Origin: Nectonema munidae
Lineage: Eukaryota; Nematomorpha; Nectonematoida; Nectonematidae
Assembly (NCBI GenBank): GCA_030549495.1
Contig: JAUIRK010000105.1
Coordinates: 594,833 to 658,832, forward strand
Direction: 5' to 3'
DNA: 64,000 bases
Below, piece after piece: positions 45,719 through 57,964 of the stretch. Positions within the stretch are counted from its first letter, which is position 1. The number at the start of each line of letters is the position of its first letter. Under the pieces are notes generated by a model. The model ran no database searches. It saw only the letters and a list, made by a program, of their open reading frames with translations, and had not been told where the DNA came from. The position numbers and the translations under genes were made by a program.

Positions 45719-47830
45719 TTGTTAAAATTTGTTCCTAAATTTATTAAAGACGATCAATTTTTGAATTCATTAAAAATTTGTAACTACAAAATTTCAAAAC
45801 GTGGGGGCCTTAAACTGATCAAATTAGTACAAACTAAGAGTAAAACTTTTAATTTAGCTATAATCACCGAATACCCCCAATGCCGCCAAATTTTTATCCT
45901 CAAACTTCAATTTATTTTGTTGCTACAGCGCTTTGCCCGAGAGGACTTTTTACGCAAATACACTCAAATACACACAAATATATTCTTTATTTACAAATAT
46001 TTAAGTATGAACAAAGGCTGGCAATAAAGTATTGTTATATATTTTTATGTCTCTCATTATGTTTCCAGGCCACGCATATTAGTAATTATTTAAATTAAAA
46101 AATTATTTTGTGTTATCAAACTTACTATTATAAAATAATTATTATATTTTAAACTATAAAATTAGCTATAAGATATAATAAAATATTATTATATATAGCT
46201 ATTTTAAGTTTTTGTTTGTTAGCATATAGCCATGCAGGAGAAAGAGCTTTGATATCCAACCAACCAAATAAAAAATCAAGTTTTTATTTTAATGTTTTAA
46301 TTTTTTATAAACCTATTTCAAATTAATAATTTATATTAGTTTTATGTTTAGAATAATTCTTTTATGTTTATTTAACATATTTTGTGATATTTAAATTTGT
46401 TTGGGTTTATTTGGGTATATTTGGGTGTATTTGGGTAAAAAGTCTCACCCGTGTTTACCCATTAGTCTTTCATACAAGAAAACTTTTATTTGTGACATCT
46501 ATTGCAAATTTAGGCACACCAGCACTTGTTGTCACTCAAAAAGACCAAAAGGTTTAAAATGTATTAAACTTGGAGTCAAAAAGAACGAATGTCTATCTCC
46601 AACCCCAACTTGCCTTCACTGTAGTGGTTCTCATATGTTTAATTACACAGATTGTCCCCTTTTCATCAAGAAACAACATTTTCAAAAAGAATTTGTTCAT
46701 AACTCTCTTCAAGCCTTCATCAATACACAAGAATACCTCTAAGTATTCTTCACATTAACTTGAGGAAATCGATATTTGCATTCAACAATTTTTTAATATT
46801 TCTTGAAAATAGTAATTATGATTTTGTTTCTTTAAATGAACCCTATTTATGCCAGAGTCAATTTCATTTCATTACATCTTCAAGCTATAATGTTGCTTAT
46901 TCTCCCCTATCTAGCTTATCTGTTATTTTGTATAAAAAAATTTTCAAGGTTTCTATTGTAAATAATCTTTCTTTATTGACATTTTTTTCTTGCTTTATTG
47001 ACAATTTTGCATTTTTTTCTTTAGTGTTTATTTCCATCCTTACTCTAACTCATATGCAGACTTCATCTTTTCCCTTATTCTCGTCAACATTCTTGACTCT
47101 CCGTTTAACATCATTGGTGATATAAATGCCCGCCACAGATTTTGGGATATAAAAACAAATGCCAGAGTTTCGTTTTTCTATGAAAAACTTATCGAATTCA
47201 ATTTTAATCTTATTGATACAGTAAAGAATCCAACCTTCATAAGCCTCAGAACTGATAAATGTTTGTACTCTCACATTGATTTGACCCTTTGTAACGACCT
47301 AATGAAAAGTCATGTAAATTCGTTGCAAATCTTGGACCAAATCCTGCTCTGACAATTTATTTATGGAAGTTATTATTGACTTCAACCTAGATAAACCCTC
47401 CACGGAATGTTTCAAAAATATTTTGAACAAAGAAATCTTCGCGCACACCCTCGAAAAATTTATATAAAATAAACATCATCTTAAAAAAGATCCAATAACT
47501 CCTTTTGAAATAGATGCTTATGTTGGTGACTTAGTCAATTTGATTTCAGGGTCCATCGCTTCTTCTTTCACTAAAATCAAATGTAAAAGTTCCTTTTGTA
47601 ATTCATTGCACAACAATCTCAGAAAGGAACTGAGGTACATTAAGAGAAACTTCAAAAGACTCCGTAACCTAGAACATTTAAAGCTCTACAAAAACGTAAA
47701 ATTATTTCTACCGAAAAAAAAGTTTTTTCAAGAAACAAAAATGGAAAGAATTTTAAAATCACAATATCACAGATTTTGCAAGAAAAAAAGTTAGAAATTA
47801 TAGCTTTTATAAAGCATCGAGATAATAGCC
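45719..47830 (+). mobile_element. LINE (ORF1 zinc knuckle and endonuclease), decayed
   Basis: In order are possible ORF1 remnants (from 45719), a cysteine/histidine-rich zinc-knuckle block (46480-46700: CKFRHTSTCC, CIKLG, CLHCSGSH, DCPLF), and an endonuclease. The endonuclease starts near 46760 (FVSLNEPYL) and continues at 47100-47300 (IIGDINARHRFWD, DKCLYSHIDLTL). The linker before RT follows (47540-47794, LRKELRYIKRNFKRLR). Its RT is missing. It has multiple frameshifts. The gag-like knuckle plus EN order suits the jockey/R1/I-type LINEs. Confidence 0.75.
46388..46440 (+). repeat. short TTTGGGTNTAT tandem repeat
   Basis: About four to five units of 11-12 bp (TTTGGGTTTAT, TTGGGTATAT, TTGGGTGTAT, TTGGGTAAA) lie just before the zinc-knuckle block of the LINE. 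Confidence 0.6.
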
Positions 47831-48508
47831 AGTTGCTATTTTCACAAACTTTTTTGACATTGGTGCTAATAATAGCTGGGTGATTATGAAGACAAACGAT
47901 TCGAGTGGGTATCCTCCAGTTGTAAAAGGAGGAAAAAATGTTTTTTAGGACATCTAGCTTTACTTTTAGCGAAAAAGTATATGGTAATTATAAGCCAAAA
48001 TTAATTTACTCGTTTATCTACTCGAAACTTGTTTTTTACGGTTTCACCAATACTAGTGAAACTGTTACATCATCTACTCCAAAAGGATGCTGTTCTTCTA
48101 TTAATTGCAAGCCAAAGGGAGAAAAAGAAAATGCAGTGTATGTGGGAAGTTATATGCAAAAAGCATAATTTATTTTTGTGTAATAACAGTAAAACTCATT
48201 TATTAATTGTATGATTAAAATTTTACATTTTTATAGGATACAATTCTAGCTATGAATTGTATTGCTTTTTCATGAGTGCACAGACTTTTTACTTACATCA
48301 AATAATTTACATATAAAACGTGCATTACATCACATGTATATATTATATACATATATATATGTTCATATTTTGTGTACTGAAATTAATTGCTAATTGTCTA
48401 ATGAATTAACTTTACTCAATTTTAATTTCAAAAATAAATTTTTAGACCCTTTGATATGTTTTTATTCAAAGTATTTTTGATAGTATTTAACTCCATTGAT
48501 AAAATACT
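47831..48508. other. AT-rich interval
   Basis: No gene is seen. Open frames around 47938-48214 show no family resemblance. Confidence 0.4.
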
Positions 48509-48984
48509 CAAAATGTTCGGTCCTGGCAAAATGAGCTGACAGAAAAGCTTACAAGAAAAACTTTAATAACTTTTAAAATAATCAATGAATTGACTTGAAA
48601 TTTTAAATACTAATAAAACATTATAAAATATATAATTTTGTAAAGTTACATAAGAATCTAACCAATAGATTTGATATTATGATCACTCAAAATTCGGAAA
48701 TTTTTTCGGTAGCCATTTTTATGGTAAAATAAGCTGACAGAATTTATAGCCATTTTATCGGTTTTTTAAAAATGGAGATTTTCGTAATTATCTTATTCCT
48801 TTGATTTTCAAATTTAATTTCATTTCATTTTTACTACTCGTAAGTTCTCTAAATCTTTACAAGTTTTTTACTTTCGTAGATGTAATTAAGAATTTTAAAG
48901 CCTATTTAACTTTTTAAATAAACTATGCTCTAATATTTTATTTTTATCTTATAGTTTTAATATTGATATCACATATGACATTTT

Positions 48985-50095
48985 TAACTTCCAATTTTTA
49001 TATGAAACTTTTTTCTATCTTTTCGTTTTGTTATTATCTTCACACATGTGAAAAATTAATATTTTTTAGAACAGATTTTTACCTTTTACAATTGAATTCT
49101 GTAAGATAATTATTTTCTTTTTATCTTCTCACATGTGAAATATTAATATTTTTTAGAACAGCTTTTTAACTTTTACAATTCTCTAAGATAATTATTTTCT
49201 TTTTGTCATTATCTTCACACATGTGAAACATTAAAATTTTTTTAGAACAGCTTTTTACCTTTTACAATTCCGTAAGATAATTATTTTCTTCACACATGTG
49301 AAATATTAATATTTTTTAGAACAGCTTTTTACCTTTTACAATTCTGTAAGATAATTATTTTCTTTTTGTTATTATCTTCACACATGTGAAATATAAATAT
49401 TTTTAGAACAGTTTTTTACCTTTTACAATTCCGTAAGATAATTATTTTCTTTGTGTTATTATCTTCACACATCTGAAATATTAATGTTTTTTTAGAACAG
49501 CTTTTTACCTTTTACAATTCTGTAAGATAATTATTTTCTTTTTGTTATTATCTTCACACATGTGAAATATTAATATTTTTTAGAACAGCTTTTTATCTTA
49601 CAATTCTGTAAGATAATTATTTTCTTTTTGTTATTATCTTCACACGTAAAATATTAATGTTTTTTTAGAACAGCTTTTTACCTTTTACAATTCTGTAAGA
49701 TAATTATTTTCTTTGTGTTATTATCTTCACACATCTGAAATATTAATGTTTTTTTAGAACAGCTTTTTACCTTTTACAATTCTGTAAGATAATTATTTGT
49801 GTGAAATATTAATATTTTTTTAGAACAGCTTTTTACCTTTTACAATTCTGTAAGATAATTATTTCTATATTTTCGTTTTGTTATTATCTTATGTGAAATA
49901 TTAATATTTTTTTAGAACAGCTTTTTACCTTTTACAATTCTGTAAGATAATTATTTCTATCTTTTCGTTTTATTATCTTCACATGTGAAATATTAATATT
50001 TTTTTAGAACAGCTTTTTACCTTTCTATTCTGTAAGATAATTATTTCTATCTTTTCGTTTTGTTATTATCTTATGTGAAGTATTAATATTTTAAT
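48985..50095. repeat. ~87-bp tandem repeat array, about 12 units
   Basis: Each unit contains TTTTAGAACAGCTTTTTACC, TTTTACAATTCTGTAAG, ATAATTATTTTCTTTTTG, TTATTATCTTCACACATGTG and AAATATTAATATT. GAACAG recurs about every 68-92 bases (near 49068, 49157, 49246, 49319, 49406, 49496, 49582, 49669, 49757, 49825, 49915, 50007). Some units lack the CACACATGTG palindrome or part of the TTTTCTTTTTG spacer. The array is degenerate at both edges. There are no unique spacers. Confidence 0.9.
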
Positions 50096-50947
50096 AATTA
50101 GTTTGAATTCGATCTTTCATTCTCTTTTGCATCTCATCTTACATCAGCATGTATTGTCATTTCCAATGATCATTACATCCTATAATGCGATCATCATACT
50201 TTGAAATAGTTTATCCTAAAGATATCCTGAATTCCTATATTTTCTATTATCATGGAAGAATATTCAAAATGAATTAAATAAACATTTTCCTTATCTTGTA
50301 GTAGTTAACCCATGTATGCGCAATTTTTCTTTAATAAACGCAAACGATAGTTTTTTTCATTGTAATTAATATGAATTTCGAAAATCCTCTCCTCGTCCTG
50401 GGCATAAATTGGTAAAGGTAATGTAGTTTGATCTATATTATTTTGAAATGTGCTTAGGGTTAAAATCAATCTAACATTTTACCTTCTATGTGCTACATTA
50501 ACTATTTATTTCTGGAAATTCAAATGATGAATTATTATTCTGAAAAAAATTTCCAGTGTATTGGCTATTTACATCATTTTTTCTCCAAATTTAGATTTTT
50601 TAAAAAATGTGAAATATGATGATAAAATAAATTGGACAAACTTTATGATTTCACAATTTTAATTTAACCTATTTCTATAATTATTTTATACGCTCTTATA
50701 AAAATTTCGTTGCATATCTTATCTCCTTCAAACTGCATCGCCTTGACGTGGTGAAGGAGCTTATACCGGTATCGGTTACTAAATGATGCAGAAATGAAAA
50801 TCTTTTTAATTCAAATGTTATAATTTTACAACTATTTTTAGACATGACACAATGGTTATCTTGTAGACCATAATTTCGAAGATTAAGAATTGTAATGATT
50901 ATTACTTTGTATCAATAAATAACTTCGATGTTTTTGAATTTAACTCT
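50096..50947. other. non-coding part of the 5.3-kb element
   Basis: AT-rich with no gene. It contains an isolated GC-balanced stretch (about 50730-50790: CTTGACGTGGTGAAGGAGC) that may come from another repeat. Confidence 0.35.
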
Positions 50948-51443
50948 TTAACCGGATCTTCCCTTTCTAACTTTCACAACCAGTTCATCGAAGCTGGGAT
51001 TGACAATCTCAATTGCAGATTTGACTCGAAGTTGTTGAATGACTGTGTGCACTTGGATTCCAGAAATTGGTCGAAAAAGTAAGAAGAATTGGTAACTTAT
51101 GGAGACACGGAAATGATGGATGTGGCTCGATTTTTCAAACAAGATGTGATTTCCACTGTATCTGCCTTTCGAGATTTCAAATGTGGATATTTATCAACTG
51201 ACTATGAAAACTTTTTACAAGTTATTAATATATTCCCTGTTTCCATGTCTGAATGCGAACGTGGGTTTAGTTCGATGAATGACATCTGTACATCAGAACG
51301 TAATCAGATGAGTGTACGCGCATTTGATGCTGTTCTTTTTCTGAATATCAATGGACCCCCTATTTCACGGGTAGATTTTACAAAATACGTTCAAAACCAT
51401 CGATCTTCAATCAGCCAGGATCGAAAGACAGATGATGTGTGTG
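50948..51443 (+). pseudogene. hAT transposase C-terminal fragment (KIAA1586/ZBED5-like)
   Basis: The plus strand reads FPVSMSECERGFSSMNDICT then SERNQMSVRAFDAVLFLNIN and GPPIS, the hAT dimerisation segment as seen in KIAA1586/ZBED5-type proteins (ECERGFSxMN, then FxNINGPP). The catalytic part is lost. A 276-bp MITE interrupts the tail at 51444. Confidence 0.75.
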
Positions 51444-51719
51444 CAGTGGCGGATCGAGAAATTTCTTATAGGTGGGCCGAAATCTATAAATTTTTTTTGC
51501 AATTTTGCTAAAAGTCTTCAGAGAATACAACAGCTATGTTATGTCTTTTAGAATCACAAATTACTTATGTTTTCATATTTATAACATTATTTTGCCATGA
51601 ATAAATTGCAAAATTTTATTTTTTATGCATGTAAGGGTATACATTATTAAGGGTAATTTTCGAAGCCATTTTTCATAGGGGGGGGTAGGCCCATGAGGCC
51701 CCCGTTGGATTCGCCAATG
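51444..51719. mobile_element. 276-bp hAT MITE with perfect TGTGTGTG duplication
   Basis: The ends CAGTGGCGGATCGAG and GGATTCGCCAATG are imperfect inverted repeats. They are flanked on both sides by TGTGTGTG (51436-51443 and 51720-51727). The termini resemble those of the larger hAT at 18174-21507, so that family could have supplied transposase. It sits inside the hAT remnant at 50.95 kb. Confidence 0.75.
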
Positions 51720-52110
51720 TGTGTGTGCCTTGTCTTCAGCACCTACTTTTTTCAACAAAGTGAATTTCGAAGAATTTTTCGCTACCATTTTTTTATGTTA
51801 AAATAAATTTTAAAATTGTTGTATTGTAAATTGTAATTCTTTCTATCCAGTAAGTAGGCCATTTAATAATATAGCCTAACTCTTGTAGTTTCAGTGTTTG
51901 TCATGACCCATATTCATAAGAATTCTCACTGACACTTTTTTGATATATAGAACGTATGGTATCCATCTCAAAATATAGACAGTGTAGTAGCATGTAGCTT
52001 TAGACATGCATAAAAGCACTGATCTTTTTTGTAGAAGTAGACCTCATGGGACGTTTCCTACAACGTTTATGTGTTTCTATGTAAGGGGTGACTCCACACA
52101 GCAGAGCACC

Positions 52111-52111
<1 letters not shown>

Positions 52112-52145
<34 letters not shown>
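52112..52145. repeat. poly-C tract, 34 bases
   Basis: This is an uninterrupted C run. The minus strand is a G run able to form G-quadruplexes. Its length in the source DNA is uncertain because such runs sequence poorly. Confidence 0.9.
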
Positions 52146-53827
52146 TTAAGTGAAAATTTTCTACTTTGCACCCTGAACTAATGAATTCATATTTCTTTGA
52201 GGTTCCCATATAAACTTTAAATGAAATTTTAATTCTTTCAGTTTTTTTTCTAAGCCAAAACTTTTTTTAATTTTTCTTAAACATTTGATAATTTAATATC
52301 TCTAAAACTTTTCACTCAGTTTAACTTCGATAAATAAGTCTATAATTTATTAACAACTTTTCCCGCTTGTTAAGGGACGTCATATATACATGATCCCTTC
52401 AAAATATAGTAAATACTTAAAGTTATCAAACATACAAAAAAATCGTTAGAATATTAAATAAATAGAAAAAAGTAAAGTTGTGTTTTTAAATTTTAGACAT
52501 GAAAATATACCTATTAGTTAAATAGTTCCTATTCTCTTCTGAATTAAATTTTATAAAATGATAGGTTTTCGCCAATAAAAATATTACTTTTAGTATGTTG
52601 TAGATTGATTTAAGAAAAACGAGTGTTCTAACAATATTTCATTTGGATGATTTTTTTAATTATATGAAAAAATTTTGTTCACTTATGAAATTTTCAAGCA
52701 CTTGAAAAAAGCGTTTAAGACAGGATATGAAAATAACTTTTTTTTATATCATTAACCTTTGTTAAGTATAATTCATTACAAAGTCCTATAGATTTCGTTT
52801 TCTTGTATTTAATTTAAAAAGAAAATTCTATTTTTTGAAATTCTTTAGCAATGAAAATTAAAAATTTTAATCAATTTTAGTTACCTAAAGGGCCTTTACC
52901 TCAGGTGCAATAATTGTGAGTTATGTCAACTGCATAGAAGAAACAAAAAAATAATTAAAGAAAGTGAAAAAATATTTTTAATGGGGGTCATTTTTGACCG
53001 CAATCTCACTTCAAATTAAAATAGAACTTTATCAAAACGATTGGAATTAAAAAAAGGCAAATTATATAAAATTTTATATTTTTCTTTTAAAAAGTATATA
53101 AAGCGTTTTAGAGTCATTTTTAGCCGCATTGAAATTTGAAACTCAAAATTATAATAATTTCTTTTATTCAGTAAATCTAGACAAAAACACAAGACTTTTA
53201 GTTTTACATATAAAAAATAATCAGTAAAAGTCTGCGGATATTCAATAGTGGTGAGTCGTTTTAATTTATTTTCTGGAAAATATTATACATAAAAACAAAA
53301 TAATACATTTAAATTAAAGTTATCTCTACTTGCCTTTAATCTTCAGGTTTTAGTGTACTTATTATATAAAACAAAGCTGTACAATTAAATAGAATAGTTT
53401 TCAAAAAAAATTGAGAAATATGTCAAAAAATATTGTAAAATCATTTTAGCATAAACACAATTTTTTTATTTGGGAATAATCTAACATTTTCTAGATTTGT
53501 TAATTTAAGTTATTTTATAATAAAATTTAAATATATTTACTTGTTAAAAAATTTTAAAGTTTTATTTATATTTTGTTTAATTTTATTTTTTTTCTTTGAA
53601 AAATAAAAAATTTTGCTTTAATTTTTTCGCATAGACATTTCAATCCTTATCGAGGTAACAAAAATGGTTCACAATTATAAAAATTTTGCATTGTTATCAT
53701 CAGAATGAGGTCTTTGACATAACTTTATAGATTAAGATGATATTTTTCTGAATAAGAAACTCGAGATTTATATGTATGTCAAGTTTCATGTTCATATCTT
53801 TTTTTATTAGGTGGCAATTTAACTTTG
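52146..53827. other. AT-rich right part of the 5.3-kb element
   Basis: No gene is seen. A GGGACGTCATATATACATGATCC motif near 52373 matches wording at about 8622-8640 (GGGACGTCATATATGTAGGAT), pointing to a shared repeat family. Confidence 0.4.
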
Positions 53828-53864
53828 TTTCTGTCAGCTCATTTTGCCACGACCCCAAAATGTT

Positions 53865-54467
53865 GTTTCTTGTTTTGTATACCCATAATGTAGATTTTAT
53901 ACAGGATGAAACTTTATTCCAGTCTCAATATTTTTTGGATTATAGATTTTGTCTGAAAACTTCTAGAAAGCATAAAAAATTGAAGTTTTATCCATCCTTA
54001 GTGTTGTCAAAAAAAGATCCGTCCTGCTAAGATTAAGCACTTAATTTTTCATGTAATCTGTTTTTTATGCATTAAGATGTTTTACAAATATTTAATATTT
54101 ATTTATCATCAAAATTTAATGAAAATAAAGTTTATCGATAGAAGATCATCTATCGTTAATGCGCATCTAACCAGTTTCACACAGGGATTTTCATCGGAAG
54201 TATGCCAAAATCTTCTACTCCATTAATTTGCTTTATAATATACAGATATATTTACATAAAAGTATACATCTTGTGCTTCTCTCTATATATATATACTCAA
54301 TGATATGCATAACATATGTACTATATATGATACATATAAATATAAATGTTTTTAACTTGCAAGTAAATACATAATTATATAATTTTTGAGTATTTTTAAA
54401 ATGTTTTTTTTTAAACTTTTTAACCCAAAACATTATATGTCTACTGAAGCTTTTAAAAAATATTATA
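53865..54467. other. non-coding interval
   Basis: No gene or element is recognised; it includes AT dinucleotide-rich DNA at about 54280-54350. Confidence 0.4.
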
Positions 54468-54579
54468 TGGTCCCTGTCATGCGCAATTAGTTTTTTTAGT
54501 TATTTTTTTGCTCTAATCTTTGAAAATGGCCATTATTCTCAAATTTTGCAGATTCTCGAATTGCGCATGACAGTCCCCA
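54468..54579. mobile_element. ~110-bp MITE with CTGTCATGCGCAATT ends
   Basis: CTGTCATGCGCAATT at 54474-54488 is perfectly inverted at 54559-54573 (AATTGCGCATGACAG). Two or three more G/C bases match outward. No convincing target duplication is visible, so the superfamily is open. Confidence 0.6.
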
Positions 54580-54765
54580 TTTCTAGTCATCAGTCTTCAA
54601 AAATGAAATTTTAAAATAGCTAATATTTTTTTAATATTAAATTGGTTTTAAGTTTTATAAAGAAGTAAAAAAATTATTTGTTTATTACATATTGATCATA
54701 AACAATAAGTTTATGTTGAAAAATATTATAAATAAGCTCTTTAACTTTTGAATAAGAAAAATCAC

Positions 54766-54897
54766 TATTCTCCTTCTGAGGACCAACATTTTGAAGACGA
54801 TTAGTCTGCTTTCTTTTTCAATGGAATTTTATATATTCAAAATAGACGATTTTCATTTCTTGGGTCACTGGTGACCCACTGGTCCTCAAAGGGAGAG
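54766..54897. mobile_element. ~130-bp MITE with GAGGACCA ends
   Basis: ATTCTCCTTCTGAGGACCA and TGGTCCTCAAAGGGAGAGT form imperfect inverted ends of about 19 bp. A GGGTCACTGGTGACCC near-palindrome lies beside the right end. No TTAA or other duplication is evident. Confidence 0.55.
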
Positions 54898-55175
54898 TAA
54901 ATGTTCTTTAATATTTATTTGATTCAAAAAATTGGGTTTTACTTTTTTCGTTAGAAATTTTGTCTTATAAACTACAGTTTTACACAACCCATAAACTCCC
55001 AGTATTTTCGACATTGAAATATTTTAGAACTATTTTTTGTTGAACAAGTTTCTTCAAGGCAGTTTCAGGATTCAAGGCACTCAAGTTTCTTGCTACGCTT
55101 GAATTTATTAATATTAACATTAATCTTTTTTCATTTCTTTGATTTGTTAATGCGTTTAACACAAAAATTAAGTTA

Positions 55176-56800
55176 TTGTATCAAACTATTTTAAATATTT
55201 TTTGGATTTTACAACATAAAACATTAAAAAAGTATAAGAATGAATTTTTAAAATATAGTTTCATAAATGCAGGGACTACTGAATATCCAATACCGTGTTG
55301 TAAAACACAATCAATGAGGGCAAGTAAAATGGAAAACCATCGCAATAAATGTTTACCGGAACTGAAGAATATGCCCTTGGAGTATTGGGAAAGAACGAAA
55401 GAGGAATTTGACAAGCAAAAAATAGCTCAACATTTTTATCAAACCGAAAATTAACTTCCTCCATGCCTCTCATATATGATTTCGCATTTGATAGCTAAAT
55501 CTAAAAAACCTTTTCCAGTGTGTGAAAGTTTGATTATTCCAGCCGCAGAAATAATTTTGAAACATTTTCAATGAAAAAAAATTATAAATATCTTGAATCA
55601 GATACCTCAATCTGAGACAACAGATTCTAGAAGAATAGAGGATATTGCATTTAGAAGAACAACTAATATCAAGATTAGCTGCATCATCTCCTAATTATGC
55701 TTTGCAAATTGATGAGTCTCATGACATTGAGAAAAAAAGCATTTTGTTTGATACTTGTACTAAAAATTTGCTTGCGAGGATCTACTCTGTGCTTCATCTT
55801 TGCCGATTCATAGCACAGGTTTGACTGTATTCCAAGAATTTCACAAATTTATTCGTGACAAAATAAGTTTGTTAAATTGCGTGGGAATATGCACCGACGG
55901 AGCCATAGCTATGACTGCTAAAAACTGCGGCTTTATAACAAGGTTGAAAGAAATTTCCACAAATTGTGAGTCTACGCATTGTATGATTCACAGAGAAGCT
56001 TTAGCTCCCAAAGCGATGGCTGAAAAATTGAAACTAATTCTTGGTCAAATAATAAATATTGTTAATTATAGCAATCCACTCAACAGTCGAATTTTCAAAA
56101 ATTTATGTGAAAAAACGATGCTGATTTCAATAGACTTTTATTACACACTGAAGTTAGATGGTTGAGTAAGGTAAAGTTTTGAAGCGACTATTTTTACTCA
56201 ATGAAAATTGGGTGTTAAACTTAATTTATCTTTGTGATATTTTTGAAGTTTTAAATGAATTAAATGTATCTCTACAGGGCAAGAATGTTATAATTTTCAA
56301 TTTGTATGACAAAATGAGGGCTTTTAAAGAAACACTGGATAAATGAATTTCAAAAATAAAAGAAGGCTTATTTTATATGTTTCCTACACTTCAAAAAATA
56401 TAAAAAATACGATTCAGAAAGAAAATATGTTCTTAATAATTGAGCAGCATCTTTCAGGTCTTGAGAGTCAATTTAAAAATTACTTCCCTGATGCTTCTGG
56501 TCCGAGAAGAGGAAATGAATGGATCATAAATCCATTTATCAATAAAACAAGTGACAACTTAACGAACCTTCAAGAAGATCAACTGCTTGAAATTTCTAAT
56601 GATGGAAATATAAAAGATATATTTGAAGAGGAAAAAAATGTAGTAAAATCTGGGCAAGTGCAAAGAGTCAATATCCAGCCCTCTCTGAAATTGCAATAAA
56701 AAAGTTCTCTTATTTCCCACATCGTTTCTCTGTGAATCAGGGTTTTCACATATGTGTGCTTTAAAAACAAAACAAAGGAGTAGACTTGATACCACAAATT
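55176..56800 (+). pseudogene. hAT transposase remnant (ZBED5/SCAND3-like)
   Basis: Plus-strand pieces in order are an N-terminal KYKNEFLKYSFI followed by PIPCCKTQ; a mid part with SPNYALQIDESHDIEKK (about 55680); then NCVGICTDGAIAMTAKNCGF and STHCMIHREALAPKAMAEKL, the catalytic-core block of ZBED5/SCAND3/GTF2IRD2-type hAT transposases. A later part contains GLESQFKNYFPDAS and NEWIINPF. Several stops and frameshifts separate the pieces. TIRs were not identified. Confidence 0.75.
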
Positions 56801-57299
56801 ACCTCAGACTATGTCTATCAACAATGGTTCCTGATTTTGATAAATTAATTGTAAGAAAACAACATCAAATATCACATTAGTATATTTGATGTTGCATTTA
56901 AAGAAAATATTGTGATTGTTCTAATTTTATACATGGTTTGATTTAACCTTAAATAAAATTTTTAGGGCCTAGAGTTAATTTTTAAAAAATTTTGAGCCCG
57001 TATGTAGTAAAGGTTGAAGATATATGCCTTAATCTGAGTTCATCGGTAGGCTTTCTCTTATTTATTGTAAGATACTTTTTAGCGTTTTGTTTCTGGGAAT
57101 ATTTATTTTTATAATTTTGTATAGAATTTTTGCTTAAACGAATTTATACAAAAAAAACAGCCGATATAAAATAATTTGATATAAAATATAAGTTTGCATA
57201 CCGACAACAATGTACACACCAGGTAACATAAAAAATTCATTACTTAATTCAAGATTTTTAAGCAAGTAAATAATGAGTCAATTAAATATATAATGCTAA

Positions 57300-57680
57300 A
57301 TTTGATTAACTCTAGGCTTAGATGCTACTTCCATACTCAACTTGCCAGGTAAAAGCTCAAATAACAAATTTTAGAACTAAACGCAAATTTGATTGATACT
57401 TATAGGTATTTTCAAATTAAAACTGCAAAAATTGAGTCCATAAATGAAACTAGCATGGTTGATTTGGTATAAAAACATATTTAATTGTAAAATTTGAATG
57501 AATGTTTTTGGAGACAATTTTCAGAAGTAAACCGCAAATTTGATTAATATTTATATGTATTTTCAAATTAGTATAAAAACATATATTTTATGTAAAATTG
57601 TAAGGTATATTTTATTAGATATATTTTTGATCAATCAAAATTTTGATTGACATTTTCTAAAAAGTAGCCATGATTATTGA
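57300..57680. repeat. diverged ATTTGATTGA repeats
   Basis: Repeated wording includes AAACGCAAATTTGATTGATA, GTAAACCGCAAATTTGATTA, TATTTTCAAATTA and TTTTGATTGACATTTTC. It resembles the 9540-9960 cluster. Confidence 0.4.
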
Positions 57681-57923
57681 AAAAATTAAATATAAAAGTG
57701 TTATGCGTTCCAAAATCCTAAATTATAAGGTTGAGTACAGATAATGTCAAAATTTTGCTGAAAAATTTTAATTTTTGATTTTGATTGACAGTTTTGGACA
57801 TGAAGGGGTCATTCAACTACCATGAAAACGGTTTTAAAAGATGCAGCTAGCGATTTTAGGAAAAGTCACAAAATTTGAAGGGATATGATTCAGCCAATTT
57901 TTTACAATTAATTTTTTAGTGAA

Positions 57924-57964
57924 GGGGGGGGGGCGTTTTACGCCCCGAGCACTAATAGGGTTAA
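57924..57964. repeat. G-run hairpin at a possible piggyBac-like terminus
   Basis: Ten G are followed by a perfect 7-bp stem (GGGGCGT, TTT loop, ACGCCCC) at 57930-57946, then CACTAATAGGG and TTAA. The opposite terminus was not found. Confidence 0.45.

Larger units (their letters stand above)
48518..53855. mobile_element. 5.3-kb TIR element, MULE-like, non-autonomous, carrying a satellite array
   Basis: The outer 28 bases at each end are inverted repeats matching at 26 of 28 positions, with core GGCAAAATGAGCTGACAG at 48525-48542 and 53831-53848. Immediately outside both ends is the same 9-mer CAAAATGTT (48509-48517 and 53856-53864). A 9-bp duplication with a G-rich TIR start fits Mutator-like elements best, though 8-bp families cannot be excluded. 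A near-copy of the TIR core (GTAAAATAAGCTGACAGAA, about 48724) is a direct subterminal repeat. No transposase of its own is visible. Inside are the 87-bp repeat array, a hAT remnant with its own MITE, and a 34-base C run. Confidence 0.65.

Noticed and set aside
48985-50095. A regularly spaced repeat that might suggest a CRISPR array
   Set aside because: The whole 87-bp unit repeats, there are no unique spacers and no cas genes, and the genome is animal.
50733-50765. CTTGACGTGGTGAAGGAGC as a regulatory or ribozyme-like motif
   Set aside because: It stands out by composition only. I could not place it in a family or draw a convincing structure.
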